Origin: Flaveria trinervia
Lineage: Eukaryota > Streptophyta > Magnoliopsida > Asterales > Asteraceae
DNA: 64,000 nucleotides
Reading direction: 5' to 3'
Assembly (NCBI GenBank): GCA_025506515.1
Contig: CM046442.1
Span: 113,344,825-113,408,824 of the forward strand
Shown: piece after piece, positions 46,834 to 60,600 of the stretch
Position numbering within the stretch: position 1 is the first letter of the stretch
Layout: each line of letters starts with the position of its first letter
Program-made: the position numbers and the translations under genes
Notes under the pieces: model-generated
Seen by the model: only the letters and a program-made list of their open reading frames with translations
What the model was told of the DNA's origin: nothing
Database searches by the model: none

Positions 46834-47064
46834 TCAAGGTGCGGGATGGTGGTGTTGGTGGTTCTTTATCTGATGATGATGATGTTGTTGGAGTGATGGG
46901 TTTTGAGGACATGAAATAGTGCCGTCAACATAACCAAACAAATTATTAGTTATAAGAATCGTTGTTTTCCAAAAACCATAATTAGTTAGAGAAAGAGTGA
47001 AACTAAACTTGTGAGAGTTGTAAAAATGTTTCTCAGTTGTAGAAAAGACTGGAAATAAAGCCAT
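46834..47064 (-). pseudogene. N-terminal gag fragment of another Copia element
   Basis: A minus-strand frame from ATG 47064 has SLTNYGFWKTTILITNN and LFGYVDGTISCP. This is the typical start of plant Copia gag (L-x-NY-x-x-W-K followed by DGT-x-x-C/P). A histidine/glutamine-rich stretch follows, then the frame ends at the junction with the B fragment. No LTR or pol is next to it. Confidence 0.6.
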
Positions 47065-47926
47065 TGTAAGCCCAAAAAAGGAAGGGGGCCGGATGATGCG
47101 ATGGTAGATGGTGGCGGTGCGACAGTGATAGATGGTGGTGATGACAATAGGGTTGGGGATGGAGGGAGTGATGGTTGTAGGAAAAAAAGGTGTTTTAAGA
47201 TCAGTATTTAACTTGGCTCTAATATCAAATTAAAAATAGTATTGTGAATTATATTTTATATCACTAACGACAATTATCACAATTTATATAGTACTAATCA
47301 TTAAGTATTAGGCTTCAACTAATCTAATAATCTAATAATTGTAATTAAGAATTTTATACGAATCTTAAAGACCAAACTAATAAAAACTAATAAATTATTT
47401 CAATAGGAGCTTAATTATAAGAGTTTAAGAGGGAGTGACATTCAATTCATACGAAATTAATTTTAAGAACATAAACGTTTGTACATGTTACTGGACCTGA
47501 TGATATAATATGAGAAAGAGACAATCATGCAGTTACATAACTTTGCATGTATCATAGTTGAAGCACTACGTGCCAATGCTCATGCAAATTTAGAATTGGC
47601 TGCGTATTGAAGGGACAAAAACACAGTTGATAACTTTAACATGTGTTCACGAGTTGAGTTGAATTACGTGATTAATAAACACAAGAATGAGAAATTATAA
47701 CATAAAACTCAAGTTGAAGATATTATAATATAAAAAAGTTGACTATCTTCATCAACCAAAACTCCCCTATGTATCCTGAATCTATCCTCTCTACCCTTTG
47801 ATGTTGACCATTTATTTCCATTATTCTTGTGATGATCCCATAACTCAAAAACATATCAGTCACAGCTTCATGAATAGCTTTGAAAGACGATGAGTAGAAG
47901 CTAAACTTTTACCAACAATGATCCTA
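47065..47926. other. Intergenic region with the 3' end of the ARF-GEF gene
   Basis: There is no gene here. It is AT-rich. On the minus strand AATAAA at 47816-47811, about 110 bases after the stop codon of the ARF-GEF gene, is a suitable poly(A) signal. At 47090-47190 the plus strand has a GGT/GAT-rich simple repeat. Confidence 0.5.
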
Positions 47927-50900
47927 CTACTGCAATAATCCACGTAACTGCATGCTGAAAAGATCAGCTAGAGTGCAACGGACATCCATCTGTAAATAAC
48001 CAATGTTAGATAGAAATCTAACGGTCCTCGTTGATTGATGATATCAAAACGCTACACATGGATAAGCACTACCAATCATAGCACAAGAGATTACCTGCTC
48101 GCAACAAACAAGCTTGGTGATCAAAGGGTAGAAACTTCTGAGGTGTCTCCTGAAAATCTCGTTGTCCATTGAGCACATACTCTTGAGCACCTGAAATCCG
48201 TAGACATGTGAGTATAATTATAGGACAAACACACCAAAAGCCAAACATGAACAATGTATGTATTATTTTCTCAAAATATCATAACTTCTTTTTGTTTCTT
48301 TGCTGCCCATGAGAAAGACGAGCCTTGGAGCAACGGTAAGGTTCTTGTCATGTGACCTTAAGGCTACGATGGAAACATCCTCTTGTAAAAATACAGGGTA
48401 AGGATGTATACATTAGTCTCAAGTTGGCAGGAAACCCCTCCGACCCTGTGCATGCAGGGTCTAGTGCATCAGGTTCGCATTTTTTGCTGACGATGAGAAC
48501 CCCTTAGGAAAAACTCATGACCCACCATTACCCTTACTCAGTGGGACCAGGTAAATACAACCTATGCTAGGCAGGTGGTCTTAAAGGGTTAAGACAGACA
48601 AACACCAAAGTTTGTGAAACACTAAAACAACTTATGATCTTAAGTATATCCAAACATTCTTTAAAAAAACTGTTCTATTAACTGACTGTCTGGTTTGGTT
48701 ATGAATATTCAAATCACAATAACTTTCAAAACAATCGTCAAAATGAAAAAAACAAAATAAATTAACATTCCAGATTAGGAAACCAATACCTTAACAACAA
48801 TGGGAGAACGAAGTTCAAGAACTTGATGAATCTCCATATTAGTTCCATCTCCAATACTCGTTTGGAAATCAGATGCTTCTTTAAGTACCTGAGCACAAAA
48901 AGATGCAAGCTTTTCTTCAGCATTAGTTTTAACTCTATCATCATCATCATCTCCTGCTCATCAAGTAAATAATCACTTGTAGATTTAAGCTCTCCATTTT
49001 GGTTTAAGTCAATTCCAGAAGTTGACTTGTATAATGCTTCTAAGTAAATGCAAGTCCCGGTAAATTCCTGGCGAAGAAGATTAAATGGTGGCCTGAATGA
49101 AGATAACTAGTTTGAGTCAGACGATAGGTCGATTGTCTTCTGAATAGCATCTGAATCCGTCCCATGAATATAGCAATGTTTGACTCTAGTTTAACAAAAG
49201 TGTTTTTATCATTAGTCAAATGTCTAAAATATGGCTTCCCAAATCATATAACATAGTCACCAAAATCAATATCACCATTTAATCCTTCATAAAGACAACA
49301 ATGGGCAAACAAGTAATTTTTTATCTTTATAGTTTTGACCGATTCTTATAAATGGGTCAACCATGGTTATGTTTCATATTTAACCGCTCAAGTAGGTTAA
49401 CTCAAAATATTTGTCTATAAGAGTCAAAAGACTCTAAAATGTGTTATAAATTCATACAACCTCCTAAATTTCTTTATTAAATAATTAGAGCTTATTATTG
49501 CAAGTACCCAATTATATATGACATCTATAGTCTTTGCTGTCATATTTAAACACAATTATATATGCAAGTACCCAACCTTTCAGGAGGAACGTGTTGCATC
49601 CGTAACCTGAGGTTAGTGTACGAGTTATATGATGCTGCAAAGTCCAACATCGAATACAAAATTTCCAAAATGGCAATTTTTTGGTAACCTTTCAATTGGC
49701 TCCAGTATCTTTTCTGCATGTTGAACAGACATGTTAATTGCTAGATTATAGCATAGTATGTTACAGTTATTTATTGAAAGTTTCATGAGGCCCAATTTCC
49801 TACCCAGCCCAACCATTCAGGCTTTGGCCACCTCAAGTACAGAACATACCTGGATGATATCGAGAGCCCCTAGTAATAGCAACTGAGTTATGCATTTGCT
49901 CCTTATTTTTCCCATATATGGACTTTCTACTACATCTTCAGATTCTGGCTCCTCATAAGACTACATTATAGAAAGAGAAGTTGAGTACCTATCAACAATA
50001 TAAATCACCAAACAAAGAACTGCATCTTTCATCACAGTCCAAATAGTATGTTTTTTTTACTTCTGATCTCAGAGGGAAGATTTTCAGGATTCATTTGGTA
50101 TAAGACTGCGAGGGACTAAATGGTGGATAGTTACTACATAAAAGTATAAAGGTTCTCATATACTAAACGGATCACTGCATCTAAACTGTAGTCAAGCAAC
50201 TATATCCTACAAGAAGCATACAATTCAAGTTTACATAACTGTTTTCGAATATTTAGTCATCATCTACTTAATAACCATTACATAATCAATAGATATAATG
50301 TCCTCCATAAACAAGTATATTGTTGTTTCAGAAGTTACTTAACTCAAAAGTTGATTATTTATTCTAGATTGCAGGTAATATGTTATTTACCAAGTAATAT
50401 AGTATCTTGAGATTTGTGATCAAAAGAATTGGAATTAGTTATGAGTCTGAAAAGAATAATTAGGAACACGGTACCTTAGATGTGGAAGCAGGTATTATGG
50501 AATCTGAAGTCCGGTTCTTAGGTTTAGAGGTGAAACTTCTAACAAGGACATTGTCCCTCATATTTCCCATAAGTCTTTGACCAATTGTTTGACTCCGTTG
50601 CAAGCTCGGCCTCTGAGGAGATTTGTCAGAATTTTCAGATGAAGGAGTTTGACCTGCAAATGATTAAAAGTCAAATTCTTTCTTTCTAGACTTTACAGGA
50701 TGAAAACCATCATATCTTTTTCATTATGTTTTGTGGAACTTTTCTGGTTATGCTTACCTCAATGTGAAGAATATAATTTGAAAAGATAAAATAAAAATAT
50801 GTTCAAAATATATTTTGATAAATCATAACCTTCCGATTCTTGTGGATCCGTTGATGGCTCATCTTCTTGTTTGTCTTTTGCCACCATTAATAAATTTTGA

Positions 50901-53900
50901 CCTGTTGAAAAAAGTTCATGTTATTTTGATATTCCCACCATTGAGAGTGTTTAATGTAATTACTAAATTTTCTGAAAAACATATAGAATTTGAATCAATT
51001 GTGAAAATGAAGTGGCTCACCACCAGGAGATATTATAACCAAGGGACTATTGTCTTCTTGTTCTTTTAAACCACCACCCATAACTGATTGATTCTTGGTG
51101 CTTTCTAGACTCAAAGCATTGAGTAGCTCAAGGGGCTGAGTGCTGTAAGAAGCATCCCTGAAGTACAAATGGATCCAGATCTTTTCTAAACATACTACTT
51201 GTGATTTTTGTTGTGTGTCATTATTGTTATAAATTTGTGAAAAAAAAACAACTTGCAAGAACCAACAACTGTAAATGCGAAAGAGACGAGCAAAAAAGAT
51301 GATTTGTTTGCAAGAAGCAGCCAGGTACATATGTTGAAAATAGAATTATAAGCACCTTATGCTCTTCAACAAGGTATCCCAGTCAGAAACAACGAATTGG
51401 TGTCCTCCGATTTCTATAAGATGAACCAATGCACCAAGTGATATTGAGACCACTGACTGGTCTGTCTTTTTGGCACAGTCTACCAGTAAATTCAGCAGTG
51501 GAGACAGCATGAAACATACCTCCTGCAGGAGATCTTTTACAGTTGTGCAGCTCATAAACTTGTAGGTGTAAGTTTGTGTTTATATATGGGGTGTTTGGAT
51601 ATTCGTTCAAAAGATGATTATGTGATACTGAATAATCACAATCAGTAGTAATAAAAGGGCCGTTAAAAATGTGTTTCTGTTAAATTTGTAAATAATAAAC
51701 TGTTTGAGCATTTGGCAAATTCCAAAAATTTTAAATTAATGAAGAAAAAAGGATATTTTAAAAAAGGGTACACATTATGTGACAGATGAGTAAATTCTCC
51801 AGGTTAAAAAAGCTAAATAGATGAATTTAGTTAATCCTTAGATAATCAGTTTTATTGCAGCCAGTATGAAACTGATTAACTGATCCTAACTAAACAGATA
51901 ATGAAAAGCAAAATCTAATAATTCAAACATTAAAAACTGATTATTGTGATTTTAAATCGCATTAATCGAATAACCAGTGTTAAAACCCAAATTTAGACAC
52001 CTAAATAATATTTAATGAAAATAATGGTACCTTGTAAAATGTGTTAAAAAGGTTGCATAGCAACTGCAATGAATGAACAGTAGTCTCACGAATCCACCCA
52101 TCTCCGGAAGCTGTAGTGTTTTCTTTTCCCGCATGCCTCACATGATCAAAAATAGGAAACAAAACTCGGTGGAAAATACTCTCCCAAAAGGTGGGAGAAA
52201 AATGTCTTCCTCTCTCATTTAACAAATCAAACAAAACCTCAAGTGCACATTTGCTGATCTCAGCACGTGGGTCAGATGTCAGGTCAGATAAACCAGCCAG
52301 CATGGGGAACCAATAATACTCAGTAACATCATAAGTTGTATCTACATTGGCGTTAATCGGTTTTAAACTACCACCAGGGATGAAACCCTAAAAAAACAAT
52401 GTAATTACACTCAGTTTGTCTTGATACAGGAAAAAATATACAACTTTAAGACAGTGATAGATAATATGAAAAAAAACCTCCGCAAGTCGATCCTCACATA
52501 TACGGAGAAGTGCAATAGCTTTTAAACTGATGCGGGGAGAACTTTTACTGTTGGCAAAACTAATTAGGCAGTTAACACAGTCCATGAAGCAGTCACCAAC
52601 AACTTGATCAAAGTGCTCTAGTATAACTGTCAATTTCATTTAGTAAGACACAATACACTAAAACACATAATTGTATGTTCTTGGGGGTAGTTGCATAAAG
52701 ACGTAACCAACTTTGGTCTACTTTCTATTTCAACTAACCAGCTTTATTTGCACCCTAATAACCCACAAAATCTCAAAAAGTTCTTATATAAGTGTCAAAG
52801 TTACTGATGTGTTTTCAGTCATGCCACATTTTATATAGTTTTTGAATGTCATCATTACAAAAAATAATGGAAATAAAAATGTGCATCAGTCAGTTCTTGA
52901 GATATTCATGTAACACGGTTTAAAATAAGCGATGGAAATAAAGAATGAATTGCACCTTGTTCAACATTCTCAAAAGCACTTTCAACATTGATTCCAACTC
53001 ATCACTGGCAGCAGCTGTAAATACCATGAAGACACTTCGCCATCCAGATTTAATGCTTCCAACCTTTGATTTTGTCATCTGTTTCCAATCCCCGTGTTGG
53101 TTATAAAGTAACATATTATAAAGAAATTGATTGAAAACAACCATCCATTGGATCTCAAAATCCTAAATATCTCCCTTCTAGTGTAATGAAGTGCATAGAC
53201 AAATAATGTAAGCATACCTGAACAATGCAGTCAACAATCAATTTCCTGATTTTTTCACTCCGACTATTCCGCATTAAAACAATAAATGGTTTCAAGATAT
53301 CATTCTGGAATGTTAAACTGGCAAGTTCTGCACGCTCCAAGTATTTTATGCCTAGTTGTTTTAGAGAATCTATGGCATACATTGCAACTTTCTCATCATC
53401 ATGACTCCAGCAGCAACAAGATGATTCGAAAGGACAGACCATATTCTAGCCCATACCTGAAAATATAAATGTTCAGCAATTTGAAAACCACTGAAAATAA
53501 TGCAACATTATAAATCCTACATATTCTTTATCACCAACACTAATAGTTACAAATTGTTGTATGGAAATTTATTTGGATTGTGCATTGGTAAAATGACAAA
53601 TAGGATGATGGATCTAAAGTGATACTCTCTTGAAACCATTTGGTAATCATTACTTGAAAAACTTCTATTTTAGTTCATTATTATTATTATTATTATTTTT
53701 GTCCTTATTAATGGGAGATGTTAGGGTCTTAGGGATTTGATCAATACTCAACATGTTCACTTACTACGGGCCAAGTCAAACACTGCATGTCCTTAGGACA
53801 ATGCATCTTTTTTGTAACAAGAATTTGCAGCAAGCTTACACATCAGTTAGGACTTTTAGATAATCTAGAACTTGAATTTAAATCCCACTCTTGTGTATTC

Positions 53901-54606
53901 TTCAGCGAAGAGAGGGGTGGGTCAATAGACAGGCAGTGAAAGTTTCGAACCATTTACGTATGTATAGATTAATTTGGATTTTATTAAATCTTAAATGGGC
54001 CTTATTCAAAAGATTTGGAATATGATTGTAATATTACCGTCTTTACAACCATAACTAATGCATTCATTATTTATAAATGACTGTTTCGACCAGAACCTAT
54101 TTTTGATTTGTTACCAACCTGTTCATCTTTCCAAATATAGCGTCAATGGATAGAAGCATATTCTTGAAATAGATGAAGGGATTAATACCATGCGTATACG
54201 AGCCATATTATTGTAACTGATATCCACAAGTTTTTGCAAGCTATAAACTCGGGCTGGACTATGCTTTAATTCTTCAGCTGATATATTACAGAGAGCAGTA
54301 AAAAATTCCACCACTGATTCACTCGGGAGTTTAACACTGTTTAAGAAAACTTGCTCTGATGGTTTCCCAGCCAATTCTTTAAGAGATAGAACAACTGCAT
54401 CCTTGGAGATTTGGTTAGCTCCATGCATTACAGTAGCAGTCATGGCTGGATTAGATGTAGTATAGTCTAGTCTAGATATGCATTCCAAAACGGCATTCCA
54501 AGAATCTTGGAGCGTGTTAGGCTCTGAGTCACATAGATCCAATAGAGTCCGTAAGGCTTCAACATTTTTGCTATGCATATCCCTTGGTGCATGTAAGAAA
54601 GTGAAT
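47927..54606 (-). other. BIG5: BIG5 exons 21-34: C-terminal HDS domains
   Basis: Exons: 54606-54189, 53456-53218, 53078-52956, 52626-52478, 52387-52031, 51522-51356, 51157-51021, 50901-50830, 50653-50475, 49960-49850, 49713-49577, 49092-48790, 48190-48095, 47989-47927. These code helical HDS repeats; recognisable blocks are SVKLPSESVVEFFTALC, KVGSIKSGWRSVFMVF, NCALEVLFDLLNERG-like text and VSISLGALVHLIEIGGHQF. Single missing bases lie near 53403-53407, 52984-52988 and 48951-48955. Exons 22, 23 and 32 are each one base short of the length demanded by the flanking phases, which independently confirms the breaks. Confidence 0.88.
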
Positions 54607-57600
54607 CTGCAAGAGCCAGCCAATAATTTAAACAAAAATGAAAGAGAGATTCTGATAAGAACTGAACTAGTCGGCTTGATTTCACTGAGACAGAATTCAA
54701 ACACAGCCACTTCAAGAGGGCTAATCTCCAACTACAAGACACTAATTAACAAAATAAACATAAACAAGCAGTTAATTCCCCCTAAAGTTCTCCTAATATT
54801 CAGCCACTACCATTCAGCCCTCCCCCACTATTTTTTCCCTCAACTGACCTGAGAAGGAATAGGGTCCAGGTGGCTTGACCCGACCCATCTGGAATGTGGG
54901 ATTCGTATCAATATATATTGTTTTAGCAATCAATCTCATATGATGTGAAAAGAATGAAGATTTAAAAGTGGGTCCCTTTAACTAGATTTGAGGAGAACTG
55001 AGATTGTGGTGTCCTATTCATAATTCACTTGATGGGGAAGAGTTCAGATGGAGCCCCCAAAACAGAAAATAGAGGGTAAACGGCAAATGATTTAATTTGG
55101 CTTGGGTTTTATCTCAAAAAGTATGTGTGGATCAACCCAACCAGACCTAACCTAACCCCGTTTGATGCAACCCGTTTTGACATGTTACCCAACCTGTCTT
55201 GCTTGCCCATCTTGCCCCCAGTAAATAGTACAGCGTAAAAAAATTCAAAATTCAACCAAGACTGATGCAAAGTAGGAATTCACCTGACCAATGATGTCAA
55301 AAATGCATATCGAATAGTATCCATTCTAAGAACATGTGTGATGTAAATTCCCGCTTTAAAACCTTCCATACAAGAACAACTCGAACCTTGTTTTCCCTTT
55401 CCTCCATCATAACAGAGAATGTAGCAAGCAAAGGCCACCCTACAGCTTCAACCATTGGTCTTATAATCTCAATCCTTTGAGATGTATAAAATGTTCCCCT
55501 TTTTGCTCCTTGATTCCTATAATTTCCTGTGTTTGTTTGATAATAGCTTCACTCTCAGACTGTGGGTCGGATTGACTCCTCAGTTTTGGGAGCGCCAAAT
55601 TAAGAATACCAACAATGCCCCCTTTTTCTTCAGTTTCTGATTTTAGCCAACTGCTTTTTCCCATATAATTGCCTCGTTCTTCATTTTTATCTCTTCTTTA
55701 ATAATGGAATCATATATTTCCTCCAAAAGTAGTTTCGGTGCATATTCTTCAGGATCATTTGTGGCATTCATTCTCACAAAATCAGATTTGGACATTTTAG
55801 GCCACACCATTGGATTATGAGCATCAGTGTTTAACATTATAACTGCATATGCAAGAACATAAGCAGTATCTGCACTCTTGAAGAGTCCGGGATTATCTGC
55901 ACAGTAACTGCAACAATGGCAACACATTCAAGAAAAGTCACCAACATGAAATAAAAACAGTCACACAGCTGTGTGGTGAAAATTAGAAGTTAAGGATATT
56001 GGGTACATCTATCTATGAATGTCTGTTTTGTACACAATATGAGTAAACTACAAATAAAAATCATTTACATGCACAATGCAAAGCAAAACAATCAAAACTA
56101 ATGCATTCTTATAGGCGCGGCCTGCCATCTGAATTGGATAACAGGTCAAAACCGGTAACTTTTGGTATGGGTTAGGTTATGTCAAAAATCTAATTTCTAA
56201 ATAAAACGATTCAAGAGGTTTGTGCATTTAAAGTACAGTTTGGGTGGCGTTTGACCCTTTTAACCGATTCTGCCCATCTGGCCCTATTCCTCTTATTATC
56301 TTTTTTCCACCCATTTGACCCGTTAAGAGATAAAACATATACAAGATGCTTACCGCTCTGCAAATTTTTCCATTATCCGATCGATTTTCTGAGCTTCCCC
56401 CGGAAGCCTGAAGCCTTTGAGAAATTCACGAATGGCTGAATGAAACTTCATTCCAGAGAAATTCATAGAATCAACATAAGCATGCATTACAGCAAGGGAA
56501 AACTCGTCATGTTGACCCAAATAATCACCGATCATAGCCTGAAAGTCCAGCCGTTAAAGATTTCTAGCATCTTATCTATGCGTAAACATCAGTTATAACT
56601 TATATAAGATGTACCTTGTCCAAAGTGGATGTATGTCTGAGAAATTGTGCTACTGAAGGTGGTGTATTTTCCACCAACCTATTTGCTGTGAGAAATCCAA
56701 TACCCCTTGTAGGATGCCTGTTGAACTGTAATTTATTGATGATATGTAATTAGTACCTCTTAAATCCTTGTTTCTTGTATAATTGCATAGCTATGTGTTA
56801 GTCTATTCCCAGAAAATAAAAGTGGAAAATGGACGCATCAGACGGGTTGTGTAGAATTGTAGATAGAAAAGGCTCAGGTCAAATCCACTAATTTTGGTAC
56901 GGGTTGATCCGAATCACTTTTTTTGTCCATAATTTTTAAATGTCATACAAATAACTAGTGTCAAACATGACTACAAAATTTATGTATTTTCCAATAATAA
57001 TCTACTTTTTTGCGTCGGTACACATTCACTGGTGTCAAATAGGTTGACTGACTTCCCTTTGAATCATTCAACCCATTTCCACTCAACTGCTAGTGGGGAT
57101 GATACATAACGAAAATCAACCATTTATAAGTGAAACACAAATTGCCACCCGAAAATATACGCACTTTGACGGCTAAAGTCAAATTTATATGCATATGGAT
57201 TTTTTTATAACTTTGAGTGACATTTCTCTGAACTGGTAGCAATTGTTAAAAAAGCTAATTGGGTAAAAAGAATTGGAAAAGAACATGGAAATCTTGGATC
57301 TATTTTGACAGAAAAAGACCAGTGACCTCAAGTCTAACTGTTTTTTCTTGTTTGGTGTTAAATGGGTCGTTACCTACCTCAGATATGGCTGCTTCTATTG
57401 TTGATTTTTGAGCTTTCACTTTCTCAAATATATTTACTGAACCATTGTTGTTTATTGCTTCTGGATCCTCAGATGAAACCTCTTCATAAATAGATTGTTT
57501 GTCTTTATTTTGTTTTGCCTCTCTACGCAACTTCTCCCACTCAACAAGTGACTTTAAGACGTTTACAAGGCACTGGGAGGGACAAAAGTCAACACATCTA

Positions 57601-60600
57601 CACATTGTATTATTAAGGTCCCACAAAAGAAACAAAAAACAAAAAAAAAACTTTTGGAGATACTTTAATAAGCACTTCTAGCAATAAGTTTGTAGCATCA
57701 CTTGTTGATATTTTCATAGAAAGAGGGAGCAAATGATATATATACCTGAAGTGATGATCCTTTAAGAGTTCCAGTTTGGATAGAGTTTGCAGAGTTCAGA
57801 TCTAAATCTTGTGTCCCTTGGGCTATTTTGGAAAGTGTTGTAACCTAAATGTGAAAGAAAAGAACACAACAAACATTAAATAACATTCAAATTCAACAAC
57901 TCAAACCAAAATATGCTGAACTAAACCAATATTAAGTGGATAATCATACCATTCGTTCGAACGAATTAGGAGCTTCAAGATCACAATCATAGTTCACATA
58001 TAGATCAATAAGCATCTGAGGGTCCTTGCAAATTTTCTCCAGCATCCTTGATGTTTATTTGAATGAGAGTATGAAGTTGTAACAAATCATTTAATGAATC
58101 AAAACCAATGGGGCTTTATAATTCAAATTGTAAGCAGATGCCATACCGAATCACCATTAATTTGAGATTTAGTGGACATTCAGGGTTGTCTAAAGATCGC
58201 AAAACAATCAAAGGAAAGAAAATGCCAATTTCAATCTGAAAATGAATTTTAGAATTGTCATGAGAAATTCAACTGATTTCAAAAAATATGTCTAAAGTAA
58301 AACAGTCATAACTTGCCTTGAGGCCTTCCCTAAATCTCAACAAAAGTACAGCAAAGATTCCAGTTGCATACTGTGAAAAAAATGATGCAATATCATTTCA
58401 AAAGTCCAAGACTCTTTTTAAACTTAATAAAGAGAGAAGAAATTGGGTGATAAAGCTTATAATTTGCCTGAAATATTGTGGGGGATTGTGAAACTGCAGC
58501 CCGTAACAAAGCATATGACAAGTAAGCTTTCACCGAGTCCATAAAAGTAAAGTTCTTGGTAAACGAGTGACTAACACCCTCCAACATGCCCTGAAAATTT
58601 CGTATTTTGAGCAACTAATTTGATCAAAAAGATGAGTTGTCAGCTGTAATAGAATACCTGTAGAAGTTCAAGAGATAGAATTCGTGTCTTTGTGGTAACT
58701 ACATCATTTTCTTCTTTCATAGCCATCTGCAATAATAAAATATACATTGAGAATTATACTTTAAGCCAAGAGACTTGAGAACAAAAGCAGATACAAAGAA
58801 ATGCAAACCTTGCAAAGGGTGCGAAAAACAAGCAACGCATCACGTTCTGCTATGCTCATGCACTCAGGATCAACCCCACTTAAGAATTAAGTAGAAGTCA
58901 AAATGTTATTATTGTAAATAAGTTATGGTAACAATATAGGATATTATATACCTTATCTTTCCATTATCATCAAGCTGCACAGCCTTGTCAAGAGCTGCCT
59001 CCAAACCCTGTGAAACAAAAAGGGTCAACCACCTTGGTGTTGCTGATCAAATAGCATTTGAAACACACTTCACAAAGTGAGATTTTAAAATGAATAAGAT
59101 ATTATGCACCTTTATGTCAGTCCCACCAGCAATATTCTGTAGTTCTTCAAGAGGTGCAATCAATGTGTTGTTGGCAGTGGGAGTCAACATTTGAGCATCC
59201 TCGTCAGCTGGTGAAGTTTCTTCTACCTCCATTGATGACTCACCTCCTTTATATACTGGTTGACCATCTGAAATCACCTAAAAGGCAAGAAATACAGCAT
59301 TTAAAGAAAGCTAAAATATAGGGGAACCAACACTATCACTTAAAGGTATATATTTTGACAGACTTTAACATAAGTAGGATTTGGGTTGTATTTAATAAAA
59401 AGGTTCAAATGGGCAGATAGAAAATATTAGCTAAAGGGGGAACAGGTCAAGAATTCATATTGTTGTTATGATTATAATGTTGCCTTCGACTTAATTATTT
59501 GATAAAAGAAATTATAAATGGCCACAAAAGTGTTTTCAAGTCAACCTGGCCCTGCTGATTTTCATTTGTAATATAAAAGGCCCATTTCAATACAACAGTT
59601 TTGATTTGTTGCCCAGCCCACCCATTCACCTCTACTACTCTTTTTCCAATGTTTGAAAAAAATACACACAAGGTATAGATACAAACCAAGTTGGTATCAA
59701 TTCGCCTGAAGACTATGTTGATCATTTGAGTTAACATTGCTTTGGATGTAGCTTGGTTAACAGGACTTTACTAGACATTGAAAAGAGGCTATCAAATCAT
59801 TTGCAAAGAGGTTATACATATTCCGATAAAAGAATGGTAGTTACCTGTTGAGAGCAATGTTATAGCACACTCTAATTACACCCAACAATGGCTCCCCGTG
59901 AACTGCATATATGGACAAATCATCAAATCAACCATGGTCCAACCACAACTGACTTCATCAAATATAACATAAAATAATGTTTTATATCATTAAAACCGGA
60001 TGTCATGAGCCTTTAAAACTGTCAACACGGTGATAGAAAATATTCTACCAACTTTCTTCAATCTCACTATAGCAAACATAAGCATATCATTTGCTAAGTA
60101 ATATATGAAGCAAAAGGAGTCAAAGACAAACGAGTAATTTACACAGCCTATTGTTATAAGAAGATTTAAACAAACAGAAATAAAGTATTTTAAAAGTTGG
60201 GGTAGAACATTATGTGACTTTGCACTATATGAAACTGCCGAAACAATAGTAAATAATTATCAAAAGAACAACAACAAAACCCGTTTAACAATTATATTAC
60301 CTCTGAACTTGGTGGATGATACAGCAGTAAGTAGCACTTTCAAGACTTGAAGAATTGTACTGCACAATGTCCTCAGAAGTTACTATATAAAATTTTTATC
60401 TTGGAGAAACTTTCAGATAAATCAAAAGAATAAAGTAAAAAAAGGAATATGAATATTAAAGAATATACCTGTCAGGTGAGTTATTATCAACACAACCACA
60501 GACCATATTCAATATGTCTGTAAACAACGGAACATTTTTACTGTTTTGCAGGCCAGGATCACCATCTAGATGGTTGTAGGCAATAAGTTTCTGCACTTAC

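Noticed and set aside
48930..48990. An extra short intron in BIG5 exon 32 to explain the frame change
   Set aside because: The only GT-AG choices give introns of 23 or 73 bases, and the longer one would remove the conserved STSG-containing part; one missing base is simpler.
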